NCBI GenBank assembly: GCA_035235625.1
Contig: CP141141.1
Location: 45,407,719 to 45,471,718, forward strand
Direction: 5' to 3'
DNA length: 64,000 bases
From: Saururus chinensis
Taxonomy: Eukaryota > Streptophyta > Magnoliopsida > Piperales > Saururaceae
This document shows positions 1 through 12,693 of the stretch, piece by piece. The position numbers and the translations under genes were made by a program. The number at the start of each line of letters is the position of its first letter. The stretch's first letter is position 1. The notes under the pieces are model-generated. The model saw nothing but the letters and a program-made list of their open reading frames with translations, made no database searches and was not told the origin of the DNA.

Positions 1-59
1 TTCTCGTCTCCTTTTTCGTCTTCTTCTTCGCCCTCTCCCATCGACCTCTAGTCTGATCG
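1..59 (+). other. 5' untranslated leader of the MMT gene (partial)
   Basis: These bases are strongly C/T-rich (repeated TTC and CTC runs) and lead directly into the MMT start codon, as is common for plant leaders. No in-frame ATG precedes position 60. The promoter and transcription start lie left of the window. Confidence 0.6.
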
Positions 60-3000
60 ATGGAGGGCGGCGGGTCGGTGGCCAGCTTGGACATGGAGGA
101 GTTCCTGAGGAGGTGCGAGCCCTCGGGCGACTCTGCCTACAACGCCTTCAAGTCCCTCCTCGAGCTGCTCGACGATCCCGCCTCCCGCGCCCCAGCCCGC
201 GCCTTCCTTGCTCGCCTCCAGAAGCGCTTCCATTCCACAGCCGACGCCGATCTCTGCTTCGACACCTTCCATTTCCGCATTCACGACGTCCTCCTCGCCG
301 ATTTCCAGGGTACCTCTTCGTCTCTCCCACTCTCATTTCTCCTCCTGTTTCGATTGATTCCGATCGTTCATTTGCTACTTCTTAACATCGATACCTGTGA
401 GCTAGTTGACCGACCGTCTTCATTTTCTTTTTCCCATCCAATTCTGGATTCCGACGATTAGTTTGCTATTGTTCCGATGCTGGCTTATCTGAATCCTTGT
501 CATTTATGCCTGGATCTGGAATTACGAGGTTCTATTATATGCGAGTATTGATTAGTATTCAAGGTTATGTTCATTTTAAATTTTCCCATTTTTCTTCATC
601 TCCCCTCATCATCTCTGATTCGTCCTGTACTTAAGCTGCATTCCTATGCAGTGTTCTTTGATTTCCCTTCCGTATCCTTCCTTCCTGGTGCTGGCTGATG
701 TTTCTTTTTATCAAGCAGGACCAATGGTCTGGTGTAATTTTTTTGTAGTTTGTGGACTGGCAGGCTATCAGCGGACTGATGTTTACTAAGTACACTGTAC
801 AGTTGTTGTTTGTATAATTGTGGATGTTTCCAGTGCATCCACGTTGTCTTTGGATACTCTTGTATTTGATTTTTTTCCCCTAGTGCAATTACCAGAGTCT
901 GAAATACATTGGCTCTGTTTTAGGAACTGATTAGCTTTCTATTATGTGACTCTTTCCGCCTTGCTGCAGGCTACCAGAAAAGGAACAAATTAACGATGAT
1001 GGAGATACCGAGCATTTTTATTCCAGAAGATTGGTCATATACTTTTTATGAAGGAATTAACAGGCAACCGGTTTCGATTTTTAAGGACAAGACTGTGGCT
1101 GAGCTAGGTTGTGGAAATGGCTGGATATCCATTGCTCTTGCTGAGAAATGGAGTCCTTCCAAGGTTTCTTTCTTGTCTTTGTAACGATTTTTAACTCCTC
1201 GATGTTATTATACAATTCAGAAAAGTCTTTTGACACTTTGCTTATACTTTGTCTTTTTTAAGCTGGTTTGCTGTTCTATTGCTACACAGAATAGCGTATA
1301 ATGATGTTTTAACTTTCTGAAGCCTATTGTTAGGTCTTTTGAGCGGCATGAAAATGATCTCTGCAGGTTTATGGTCTTGACATAAATCCAAGAGCAGTCA
1401 AAATTGCATGGATAAATTTGTATCTTAATGCGTTGGATGAGGATGGACAACCCATTTATGATGGGGAGGGGAAAACTTTACTTGATAGGGTAGAGTTCCA
1501 CGAATCAGATTTGTTGGCTTACTGTAGAGATCATAAAATGGAGCTTGACCGAATAGTTGGATGCATACCACAGGTACTCATTTTAACTTTGTTCTAACTA
1601 GTTGTCTGTTTATGTTTCTGCATGTGATTTGAACTGTGCAAATTACTGTAGATCAGCGGTGAAGTTTTATATAAATTTTTTTAATAAAATATTATGTTGT
1701 GCGTAGCAAATTTGATATTATGTAATCTTAATTTTTCTCTTTTGTTCCTCAGATACTCAACCCGAATCCTGAAGCCATGTCAAAAATGATTACTGAAAAT
1801 GCAAGTGAGGAGTTCTTGTATTCATTAAGTAATTACTGTGCACTTCAGGTGAGTATCATCTGTTGTATATAAATGCATTTCGTAGATTAATGGGTGAAAT
1901 ATAAGATATATGTTTGTAGAAATAGTTATGTTAAAATCATATCATACACATTTCGATTGTATAAGTGTTGACTATGGAAACGATAATTTTGTGTTTAAAA
2001 AACTAGTAGTTTTTGAATAGCACTGAAGTTATTGGTACTGGTCTCTTAACAGATATTGAAATAATGTTTTGGATTCTAGAGTTACCGCAAGCTAGTTTGG
2101 TACTTTGGTTCCTAACATTTTCTTGAAACGGTATATAGTGCTTTCTCATTTGCCTATTAAGATTGAATAATTAGTTCTGAAGTGATCACTGAACAAATTT
2201 GAGAATATAAATGTGGTCTGGTACAATTTTTTGGAGGCAATTCATTTTTTTTTCAGCAAAAATTTGCAATTTGTACCCCATACAAATGTGCCAAAATTTT
2301 TTTGTACTCCATAGAAAGATTTCAGACTTTGATCTCAGTCTTGTCTCTTTTAATTAATGAGATAAGAGATTGAGAATTCGCAGTGAGATCAGGGAAAAGA
2401 TTTTGGGTGATCAAGAAAAAAATGTATGTATTTTTTACCAACAAAAAACACTAACATTGCACCAATATTAATGTAAAATCATCATTAATCATAAAAATGT
2501 ATCTTTTATCAACTCAAAACACTAGTATTACAGTAACACTCTTGTAGAGATCGTGGAAGATGTAAGTATATTTTACCAATAAAAAGAAAAAAACACTAAT
2601 ATTACACTAAAATTGCTATAAAGTAATTAAAAAATCATGAAAAGTGTATCTTTTACCAACCCAAAACATTAATATCGCACTAATATTCTTATAAAACAAA
2701 CAGTATTTGTATAAGAAGTGTATCCCCTCCTCCTTCGTAATAAAGAGGAAATTATGTAAAGGACATGGCTTTGGTATGCAAAGCTGTTAGTAGCTCTAAG
2801 TGTCATATAAACATTTAGATGTAGCTGGTAAAATTATGTAAGAATAATTTTATTGTATTTTTTTTGGACAACCTGAACAAATTTTTATTTAGCATGTGAT
2901 TTTTCTTTTTTGTAGGGTTTTGTGGAGGATCAGTTTGGGCTGGGCCTGATTGCTAGAGCAGTTCAAGAAGGAATTGCTGTTATTAAGCCTATGGGTATTA

Positions 3001-6000
3001 TGATCTTCAACATTGGAGGCCGTCCAGGACAGGGTGTGTGTAGGCGTCTATTTGAACGTCGCGGCTTCCGTATTACAAGGCTATGGCAGACGAAAGTGAT
3101 GCAGGTTCTCTCTCTCTCTCTCTCATGAATGGAAATATTTTTTGGAAGTTGTTGAATTTATTTGAACATGTTATTGCAGGCTGCTGATACAGATATTTCG
3201 GCGTTAGTGGAAATAGAGAAGAATAGCCCGCATCGATTTGAGTTTTTCATGGGACTTGTTGGTGACCAGCCCATATGTGCTCGGACAGCCTGGGCCTATA
3301 CAAAGTCTGGTGGCGGAATTTCTCATGCTTTATCTGTATACAGTTGTCAGCTTCGGCAACCGAATCAGGCATGCATTTGGCTTTTGTCATATTGTTTTTC
3401 TTAATTAGCGTCAAACTATAGTACCTGGGTTTTCATGTTCAAGATGACATGACAGGTCAAGGTTATATTTGACTTTCTAAAAGATGGATATCAAGAGGTT
3501 GGAAGTTCCTTGGATCTATCATTTGATGATGATTCTGTTGCAGATGAAAAGATCCCATTTTTGGCTTATCTTGCCAGTGTTTTGAAAGAGAGGACTTTCT
3601 TCCCTTATGAGCCTCCAGCTGGAAGCACACGATTTCGTGATCTTATTGCAGGCTTTATGAAAATATACTATCACATTCCCCTTACTTCTAATGTAAGAAA
3701 CAATTTCTACTTTGTATAATTATCTTGTTGATGTCATAATTCTTTTATATTACTTGTGGTATTTTCTGAAAGGACATGGGTTAATTTTTTTCCTCAACCT
3801 GGTTATTGGCCTTTGTGTTGCTCATGTGATATGGAAGTGTACTCCATCATTGATTTGCTGACAATTTCCTTACCACTTACAGTCGTGGTTTAGATGGCTG
3901 TTCAGCATCAGAATTATTTCTCTCTGGCATGGCTCATGTCTAAGAAATTTTGAATATTGAAGTTATAATACTAAAATATTGCTTTTAGTAATTTGAACTC
4001 TGGACAAAACATATGCAATGTATCTAAATAATACATCAGAAGTATGCAAGAAATTGTAGCATTTTTAGTTTGTGATGAGTAGCTTGAACATCATGTCCGC
4101 ATCATATGCTGGTATGATTAACTTGTTTTTAAGGTCCAGTGATTTATGCTTGGACAAAAGCTTAAATGTGTCCTCTCCACTCCTTAGTAGTACTAAAAAG
4201 ATTGTCTCTAAATGATTTAATCTTTGTTTGGAATGTGGGAAATTGAAGGTCTGCCCTTAATGTTTTTTTTGTAGCTATAATTTAGATACTTGAGAGCTAC
4301 CATGTTTAGCATGTTTTCTTCAAGTTCATATTCTTCGATCTTCTATGTTTTGGATAGGAAGTGCCAAGTTCAACTGGAGATTGTATGGTCATTACTTGTA
4401 TCAAAATTGAACGAAGGGAGTCATATTATCCTTCACATTTGAAACAGAAAACATTTATTATCTATGTTGGTTTGTGGATTAGACGAAGGAAAAAGGAATC
4501 ATTGACTGACTTTTTACTTTGTCTTTCACCAGAATGTTGTTGTCTTCCCATCAAGAGCTTCAGCTATTGAAAATTCTCTTCGACTGTTTTCTCCAAGACT
4601 GGCCATTGTTGATGAACATCTTACGAGACACTTGCCCAAACAATGGTTAACATCATTGACACTTCAGGTATGAGAATGATAGGGATTGCTATGGCACTCA
4701 TAAAACGCATCCACAGAATCTGTTGTAATGTTTAAGCGTAATCACAATTGACCCAGGTCTTTGGTCAATAGCCAAATGGTTTTGTATTCACGCATGAGTA
4801 TATATCCTGCATTGGGACTTATAAAGTTCACCCTGTATAATGTTTTCAGCATGTTGATGCAGTTCTTAGAGAGTCACTGAAATTGATATGCTGAAATAAA
4901 GTATGCCTGACATTTTGGTTGTTTAAGTCGTGGATTGCCATCTAGGTTTCATTCTTGATCTTGGTCAGCTGTAAATGAGAGGTCTCAGATAGAACTTGGA
5001 GAGATTGGGAGAGTGATCTCAATGTGGAAACACTAATAACTAATTTCATGTGTAAAACTTATGGTTGATGGTTAAGAACAAGAATGAAGTTCATGATAAT
5101 CTCATTGATGAACTATATTATAAAGAAGTCCACAAAAATTAATGATATTACCCCTTTTAACTCGTAATAAAAAAAATAGAGTAACAAAACTGTTCAAGCT
5201 CATGGGATTTGAGAGATCTTGCGAATGCTGTGAGATCTAGATCCCTCTGAGATGGTGTTCCATGGGTGAAGGTATGATGTCCTTAAATGATTTACCTGTT
5301 GAGATGGCATTGGATGAACTAACATAGTTAAGATCTTTTTGTTTAAGCATAGTCAAATGTAGCATAATACAGCTTTTACTCTCTCTACGATGCATGTGTG
5401 CATGAATGATCATCTAAAAATGCAACTTTAATGATGAAATTTAAAGTTCACTTACTCATTTTCTCATTAGAGTTATTTAGGGGAAGCAAGCAGAAAAACA
5501 CGCAGAGGGGTGGGCCCCACAGGCAGTCCTGAACTGTGTGACCTACCCTTGTTGCTTTTCTGACTGCTTCGCCCGTCCATTATCTACATTTTTTTTGTTC
5601 CTGTTATTTTTACAGTCTTTCAATTGTTCTTTTAGCATACTTGCAATGATGATGAGTTTGCTTTTAATTTCGAAATTGTGTTTTTCTTTAGGGTACAAAA
5701 GATGACACGCCTGCAGATGATGTCCTTACAGTTATTGAAGCCCCTCGCCAATCAGATTTGATGATTGAATTGATTAAGAAGTTGAAACCTCATGTTGTCA
5801 TTACTGGCATTGCACATTTTGAGGCTGTTACTAGTTCAGCATTTGAGCACCTTCTAGATACAACTAGAGAAATTGGGTCCCGTCTATTTCTAGACATATC
5901 TGATCACCTGGAGCTTTCTAGCTTGCCGGGATCCAATGGGGTGCTCAAATATCTTGCTGGAAATGCTCTGCCTCCACATGCTGCCATTCTATGTGGTCTA

Positions 6001-8674
6001 GTAAAAAATCAGGTGAGCGAGCTCAATCAAGAATAACTAAGTTGGTTTTTGGTTGGGTATTTCTACAGCTTAATCCTCAAGTACAATTTTAATAGAGGTT
6101 GCTTTCTTCTAATGTCGACAAGTTTCTGATGTCATTTACTTCTTTTTCAGGTATATAATGACTTGGAAGTAGCTTTTGTGATATCTGAAGAAGAGTCCGT
6201 TTATAATGCCTTGGCAAAGACAGTTGAGTTGCTAGAAGGACATACAGCTGTATTCAGCCAGTATTACTATGGCTGTTTGTTCCATGAGCTTCTGGCATTT
6301 CGGCTTCCTGATCGGCATCCAACAGCTCAGGTCCTTATGCTTATACCACTAAGCTCGTTCTATTGTTCTAAAAGAAATTATTGTTTTAACTTTTAAGAGC
6401 GTTCAAAGCTGCACCAAGATGTTGGCCGTGCTGTTAAAGACTTACAAAGAGGGCAATTTTGAAATTGATCAGCTTAGCTTAAGCTAGCATATTTTCTAGA
6501 TAGCCAATTTGACCAATATGTCTGTTGCTATTAAAATGTTCTCATGCTTTGTAAAATGTGCAACAATTGAAAAGTGTTATTCTCAGGTGAATCAGGTTCC
6601 TACAGACTATTTGCCATTGCTTGGGTTTAATTGAGCTTTGTACTTATAGTTGTTTAAAAAAAAATCAATGATTACTTAAGCCATTCATAGAAGAAGATAG
6701 TTAGCTGTTTAATTTAGTTGTTTATGACTTCTACAGAGGGAATGTGCGAAGGTAGAACCAGTGGAGATGATTGGCATTGCAAGTTCGGCTGCTTCTACGC
6801 TTAGTGATGCAGAGCTTTTTATTAGTGAGCCTAAGGACTCACTAATTCACATGGATGTGGATCAAAGCTTCCTGCCAATACCAGCTGTTGTCAAGGCTGC
6901 CATCTTCGAGAGTTTTGCCAGACAGAACATGGCCGAGTCTGAAACTGATATCAAAAGTGGGATACAAAAATTTGTTAGCAACACTTATGGGCTAACTGTT
7001 GATGGAAACACTGAGTTGATATATGGGGATTCTCCGCTGGCTTTGTTTAACAAGCTGGTTCTTTGCTGCATTCAAGAAGGTGGAACACTGTTCTTTCCTT
7101 CTGGCACCAATGGGAAGTATGTGTCTACCTCCAATTTCATGAAAGCCAGCATCATAGCAATTCCAACAAATCTGGAAGAAGGTTTTAAGATCACCGAAAA
7201 GACTCTCATAAATGTGCTTGGAAAAGCTAAGAAACCATGGGTGTACCTTTGTGGACCCACAGTCAACCCCACTGGGTTGCTATATAGCAATGAGGAAATG
7301 GAGGCGATATTGTGTGTTTGTGGTAAGTTTGGAGCTAAGGTTTTGATTGACACATCATTCTCTGGGCTGGAATTTGACAATTGGGGCGGATGGAATTTGG
7401 ATGAGAATTTGTCAAAGCTGAAGCATGCAGAGCCAGCTTTCTGCATCTCTTTGTTGGGGAGTCTATCTTTCCAGCTGCTGACTGGAGGGCTTGAATTTGG
7501 GTTCTTGGCCCTACACCCTACTCTTGTTGAAACATTTTATACTTTCCCAGGGTTAAGTAGGCCACACAGCACCGGCAAATATGCTGTTAAGAAGCTGTTG
7601 GCTCTGCGGGAGCAGAATTCAGAGAATCTGTCTGAGGCCATTGATGAACACAAGAAGACTCTCAAATGCAGATTTTACCGTTTGAAGGAGGTTAGTTTTC
7701 CTGAACTCGTACCGGTTCTCTGTTGGGCGTCATGCTTTTGATGGTTTTAATATGTAAAATTGTTTAATTGTTTAATTTTTTATATGTTTGTTTGTACATC
7801 GCTGGCTTTTAGAGCTACCTTACCTACTCTAGATTGCCGAAGTACACAAGAGATGCATTTTGTAGTTGAGTTTGGGTTCAAGGCTTCTTGTGCCAGTGAA
7901 GACTCTTCTTATCAATGACTCATTTTCTCCAATACTTCAAATAATTATATGGATACTTGATATGCTCAGTAACGGATCATCATCTGTGAGAAATACTACT
8001 ACCTACAACAGAAATCAGTTATATTTGGAAGAAAGCTAATTTTTTTCCATATCCGTAAAATTATGCAATATATTTTATTGTGCTCTGCTCTGATTCACTT
8101 CTTGGCACAACAGCGCAATGGTTCAAGTTTGGTGTTCATTAACTATGTGCATATCATTGATGATTCTTTGTTATTTAATGAATGTTAAATTACAAATTTT
8201 CTTTTACATTTTGTTGTTTTAGATTTAAATACAGTGACAGCACATGAGCATGCTGAGCTGTACATATCACTATGCATGGCTAAGTTAAGATGTTTTATGA
8301 CTACCTAATAGTTCCTTTATATGCAAGGCTTTTTACCTGTTAGGACATGCATTAGCTTCATTCTTATCATTTAGTGCTGATATAAATTTGTCTCTGATGA
8401 ATTTTAACAGACACTCGAAAACTCTGGCTGGGAGGTGGTTGGCTGCTCTGCTGGTGTCTCATTGGTGGCAAAACCATCAGGAGCTTATGAAGCCAAACTC
8501 AGCTTCTCAAATTTCAGAGATGCTTTTCTTCAAGCCACTGGCTTATGCATCAACAGCAGTTCATGGACGGGGATCCCTGGGTATTGCCGGTTTACCTTTG
8601 CGCTTGAGGAAACCCTGTTTGAAAAAGCTTTGGAATGCATAACTAGCTTCAAGAAAAAAGTTATAGATCATTAA
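60..8674 (+). CDS. MMT: Methionine S-methyltransferase, complete 12-exon gene
   Basis: Transfers a methyl group from S-adenosylmethionine to methionine (EC 2.1.1.12), making S-methylmethionine in the cytosol; this feeds the SMM cycle and phloem sulfur transport. Exons read from splice sites and frame: 60-309, 970-1163, 1367-1573, 1753-1848, 2916-3104, 3180-3368, 3456-3692, 4533-4667, 5692-6012, 6151-6330, 6737-7690, 8411-8674. They sum to 3216 nt, or 1071 residues plus stop, the usual plant MMT length. The N-terminal methyltransferase has SAM motif I ELGCGNG at about residues 128-134, followed by GLDINP. The C-terminal third (about 690-1070) is a class I/II aminotransferase-like domain with GPTVNPTG at about 839-846 and IDTSFSG at about 870. 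No lysine is seen at the expected PLP position (GSLSFQLLTGG), so this part is probably not catalytic. All introns are GT-AG except intron 6 (GC-AG). No frame breaks. Confidence 0.96.
2420..2705. repeat. AT-rich minisatellite in MMT intron 4
   Basis: About four imperfect units of 60-85 bp lie in tandem. Each begins near TGTATCTTTTACCAAC, followed by AAAACACTAATATT and a GCAC/ACAC-AATATT segment (unit starts near 2424, 2498, 2560 and 2645). They make up much of the longest early intron of the gene (1849-2915). Confidence 0.7.
3107..3124. repeat. (TC)9 microsatellite beside a splice donor
   Basis: Nine TC units start two bases into intron 5 of MMT, immediately after donor GT at 3105-3106. A slippage-prone tract this close to the donor will alter the downstream donor context but not the coding sequence. 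Confidence 0.9.
3369..3455 (+). other. GC-AG intron 6 of MMT
   Basis: The exon ends CAG and the intron begins GCATGC; it ends GACAG after 87 bp. Joining 3368 to 3456 keeps frame and reads ...RQPNQ-VKVIFDF..., matching the family. Reading through reaches a stop within 14 codons, and no nearby GT donor keeps the frame. Confidence 0.85.
5480..5574. repeat. Short imperfect inverted repeat in MMT intron 8 (MITE-like)
   Basis: GGGGAAGCAAGCAGAAAA at the left is matched in reverse complement by a GGGCGAAGCAGTCAGAAAA-like arm at the right. The 95-bp interior is GC-rich compared with the AT-rich intron. It resembles a small non-autonomous DNA element, but no clear target duplication was identified. 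Confidence 0.4.
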
Positions 8675-9325
8675 AGTTTGCATTACTTACGGTCTATGGA
8701 TCAAGTTCCATGGTCCAGTATTTCTCAGAACAGAGCCCAGTTGCAGGTATGCATATGCTGAACTGAGATCTTTAGGCTTATACTCAAGTATGTGTAACAT
8801 AAGTTGCCGTACGTGGAGAGAATTTTTCTTGCTTGTTATCTTTCTGGTTCATTTCGGTAGTGAATGTCCGGAGGCGAGAACTCTTGGGGTTGGAATTAGT
8901 TATACTATAACTGTTTATTCTTGTCCCCTTGTTTTATGTGCCCCCGGGGCCAATGCTCTGCATTAAAAAAAAAACAAGAAGAAAAAATTCAGCTCAATAA
9001 AAACAAATTATATGTTGCTCAACAAAGTTGATTGTTGATGTCGAAGATGAAAATATTTTGTCTGCAGCTATGTCCACGTTAAATATCTTTTCTAGTGTAT
9101 GTTTTCAACAAAAAAATTGTTTATGTAAAGTACTCCGTTCGACGGAGTATTTTATTGTCTCTGATCGGACAAAGGTGATCATGATGTTGTAAGGAAGAGA
9201 AAGTAAAACAACTACCGTAAACACAATCAATCCAAATTCCTGTTGCTGCATTATCCTGTAACTGACTCAATCCAACGACTTTATTACAAAAAAATGGCAT
9301 TGACTAGTTATATTGAATGAAATGT

Positions 9326-9889
9326 AGGGTTAAATGGGGTTGGGTTAGACTTGACTTGTACTTAAATTGGGTCAGGTCATAACTTAATTTTATTTATTAA
9401 TTAGGTTAAAAATGTAAACCTAAATTTTACTTAAGTTGGGTTGGGTTAGGTAAGTGGGTAACTTTACCTATTTTTGTTAATTAACATTATTTTTGTATAG
9501 GTCAAATATATAAAAATACATATACATTGCAAACATTATAAATGGATATCACATTTAATTGTGTTATTTGAGAAAGTGAGTTAGAGAGAGAGTATTGTGG
9601 CATTATTAAGCACGTCCTAAACTATAAAAAATTCAGCAAAAATTATTAATTAACTACTAAATATAAAAATAAATTAAGATAATTTCTTTTTAATCTCTCT
9701 TGTGATATTGTTAAATAATACAATCGAGGTTAGGTTGTGTAGGTAAAGCTCGATTTGATTTGACCCTACTTTTAAAATAGGTAAAATTTTAAAACCTTAA
9801 TCTTGACTTCATCTTAAATCAAGTTGAGTGTGTGTTAGGTGGGATAGATTCAAGTTGGATATTCAGGGGTTAAATTTTCCTGGCCCTAA
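9326..9889. mobile_element. hAT-like non-autonomous remnant
   Basis: Both ends carry TAGGG-type termini (TAGGGTTAAATGGGG at the left, CCTGGCCCTA at the right) and G/T-rich GGGTTGGGTTAGG subterminal sequence facing inward, typical of plant hAT non-autonomous elements. The flanking 8-mers do not match, so the ends are uncertain or decayed. No coding capacity. Confidence 0.4.
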
Positions 9890-10118
9890 AATAAAGTTTT
9901 TAAATTTAATATATTTATATGTACCCTAATAATTTTTTATTACCCCCAATAGCCTTATAAATTTATGAATAAAACAAGGTACTAAGGATAATTAGAGTAC
10001 ATATATTCTTCGCAATTTGGCTCAAACGTTCTTCCTCAAACTCAAAGTTGGTCAAGCCAAGCTTAAACATACGTGTTCGGCGTGGTTTGGCTCAAAGCTC
10101 GATAAAAACTTAAATTAG

Positions 10119-10123
<5 letters not shown>

Positions 10124-10162
<39 letters not shown>
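10124..10162. repeat. (TA)n microsatellite
   Basis: An uninterrupted run of about 19 TA dinucleotides lies in AT-rich intergenic DNA. Confidence 0.95.
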
Positions 10163-10164
<2 letters not shown>

Positions 10165-11918
10165 TGTCTCCCAAGTTTTAAATCCCTCTATTTAATATAT
10201 CATTTTTGCTCTTTTAATGTATAACTACATAAGACTTTTTATTAGAAGAATTATAATAGTATGTTTGGTAAGATCTAGAACTATTTTTTTAATAAAATTT
10301 TACTCCCCCCCATCCCGCGTCTTAATAGTCTAAATTTAAAAATTAAAATTAATAAAAATTAATTTATTTAATTTTTTAATCTAACATATTATATTACTTA
10401 CTAACTATATTTATTTTAGTAATGTTTCTCTAAATATCTTTAATTATTGATTACAAAACTAAACAATGATCACAAGGTATAATAATTCGACTTGAACTCG
10501 ATTTAAGCTCGACTCAAACTCAAAATTAAAATTTTAAACTCAAATTTAAATACTTTAAAACTTGATGATAATCAACTCATTAACATCCTTAGTTCGAATG
10601 CCCTTCAAATTGATATTTCAACGGCACACTTGAGTGGCCTATCCATTGGGACATATCATCTGGCCCATTTGTAGTTTTTTATTGTGCTAAAATCTTTAAA
10701 CAATACAGACGGAATGCGAATGTTTTAGACCACTAACACCAGCCAAAACCTGATGAGTCTAGAACTCTTTCATTCGATCTCTCCAGCACTTCCCACTTCT
10801 ATAACAGGGGATTAGTCAATTAGGATTTGAAAGTAAAATATTAGTATTTTAAAATCTTCTGTTAGGCATTGTGAATTATCTATGTCATATTGAAAATTCA
10901 GTGTTAGTACATAAAGATTTAAAATTCAATATTTCAAATATAGTGGTAGAGGTAAAATATTTGATTCCTGTATTTAAAATACAGTGTTAGTCTAAAAATG
11001 AAATATTTTAATTTGACAAGATTTAGGGAGGGAACTAATAACGTATAATTGAGATTTTACAACACCACCTCAGGATGTGGTATTGTAAAATGACGAATGG
11101 GTTACCTTATTAACCAGTGCATCGGGTGAAAAAGAGAGGCCGACACACTTGTTTGGCAGCGACTATTCTCACCCTGTCTAGCGATGAACGTTCTCACCGG
11201 AGCTAATCCCTATTGTTCTCCCCTTGTTTTTACCATGAGGCCATTGTACTCTTTGCCGATTGGAGCTAATCCCAGTAGATCTCCTCGTCCTCACCGACTG
11301 TCGTTCTCACCGTCTGAAAAAGAGAGGCTACCGCGGCGACTGGATCTCATCAATGCTAGAGGAAAAAATATCTTGGAAGGTATTCTCTTCTCCTCTGACC
11401 CTCCAACCCCCCTCTGTCTTCCTTTCTCCTTTTTTTGTTTTTTTCCTCTGCATACACTCCGCTCATGGCTGATCTCAGAACCGTCCTTGCAATTTTCTAC
11501 GTTCCAATTTGGGAGGTTTCAATCAATTGTTCTCCCCATGCTTATTATCTAAAAAAAATTGTCCTTGTTTTTTTTCCTCTGCATGCTCTCTGCTTATTCG
11601 ATCAAGGCTTTTTTATTGCGACACTTGCAATTTTCTGCTTTTCGATGTGGTTTTTTTTAGCTTTCTAAAATGCATTTCTGATCTGGTTTTTTTTATGGCT
11701 TTCTCATCTGCATCTTATTGGTAAAAACCAGATTTTCCAGTAATGAGGCAGCATGGTGTGGTGTAATGGTGGAGTCTCAAAATCAGATTTTCAGAAACCC
11801 ATGATTAAGCGGTAGGGTCAAGTTGTTTTGTCTTTCTCTTCCCCGATTATTAACATTGCAAGCGTTATCCAGTTTCCTCTGAGACAATATTCCTTTTTGG
11901 GCGCAACACTTTTGACAG

Positions 11919-12070
11919 GAACAAATGCCCGGCGTGTTTCAAGCAGTACAATAGAAAAGATCATTTTGTGGAACATGTTCGAGTGTCTTGCCACTCGGTT
12001 CACCAGCCTCATTGTGGTGTCCGTGGAAAGTACTGCAAATCGTTTGAATCGCTCAAGGAGCATCTTACTG
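11919..12070 (+). pseudogene. Captured zinc-finger exon of a REX4-like RNA exonuclease gene
   Basis: Between an acceptor (TTTTGACAG) and a donor (ACTG|GTAAAA) this stretch encodes about 50 residues with C-P-A-C-F-K-Q-Y-N-R-K at the N-terminus and C-K-S-F-E-S-L-K-E-H-L at the C-terminus. This is the paired C2H2-type region found at the start of plant REX4-like DEDDh exonucleases. One conserved zinc-binding Cys appears changed to Arg (CGVR where the family has CGVC). No exonuclease-domain exon follows; reading on reaches a stop within three codons. The region 11184-11380 upstream, ending in a GT donor after TCTTGGAAG, may be a co-captured first exon or leader. Likely non-functional. Confidence 0.6.
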
Positions 12071-12693
12071 GTAAAAACTAGATCAGAAAACAATTCAATA
12101 TTGCATGCATTATGATATGGTTTTTCCCACTGATTTCGATCTGACTTTTCTATGGTTGCATATTCTATGCTTTTCGGTGATTCTCAGTTCGGGAATCAGA
12201 AAAAGTGGGAGAAATTACAAGCGTAGAAAATCAGGTCGTGCGTTTTGGATTTTCCTTTTGCATGCTAGAAATCTAGTCCCTTTTCAAAATAAAACTCAGC
12301 CAGTTCCCTGAAAATTGACCACTGAAATCTCTGCCTCGCCAGAGACGTTTGAAATCAATTTCTACAGTGATTTACTTCATGCTTGACTAGTGAAATCTCT
12401 GCCTTTTCAAATTTATAAAATTTTTTCATTGAATCCCATGAGATTTGGTAGTTTAAATTCAGGGCTTAGAGTTTACTTATACATAATTTGCTTCTAAAAT
12501 TTGTATTTGCATGCATAATTTCTATCCTAAAATTTTTGTTCTTGAGTAGTGATTGGCAATTTTGTGGTTATCTTGTGATGAGAAGTGATTGGCATTTTTT
12601 TGGTTAACTTGCAAAATATGTGTGATTAGCACTAGCCCTTGAATTTTTGAGTCCGTTGTATTTTATATTTCAAAGTGATAATTAACTGCATAG

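Larger units (their letters stand above)
8675..10804. other. Intergenic region after MMT
   Basis: The first 300-400 bases are probably MMT 3' UTR; an AATAAA-type signal lies near 8996 after an A-rich stretch. The rest is AT-rich intergenic DNA with no supported gene. It holds hAT-like debris at about 9326-9889, an AT microsatellite at 10124-10162, and fragments rich in AAACTCAA and CTCGA motifs. Confidence 0.6.

Noticed and set aside
7072-7446. 124-codon minus-strand frame inside MMT exon 11
   Set aside because: It is the antisense shadow of a long coding exon.
11818-12115. Frames on both strands overlapping the zinc-finger exon
   Set aside because: Only the plus-strand frame with the paired Cys/His pattern and flanking splice sites makes sense; the others are shadows.
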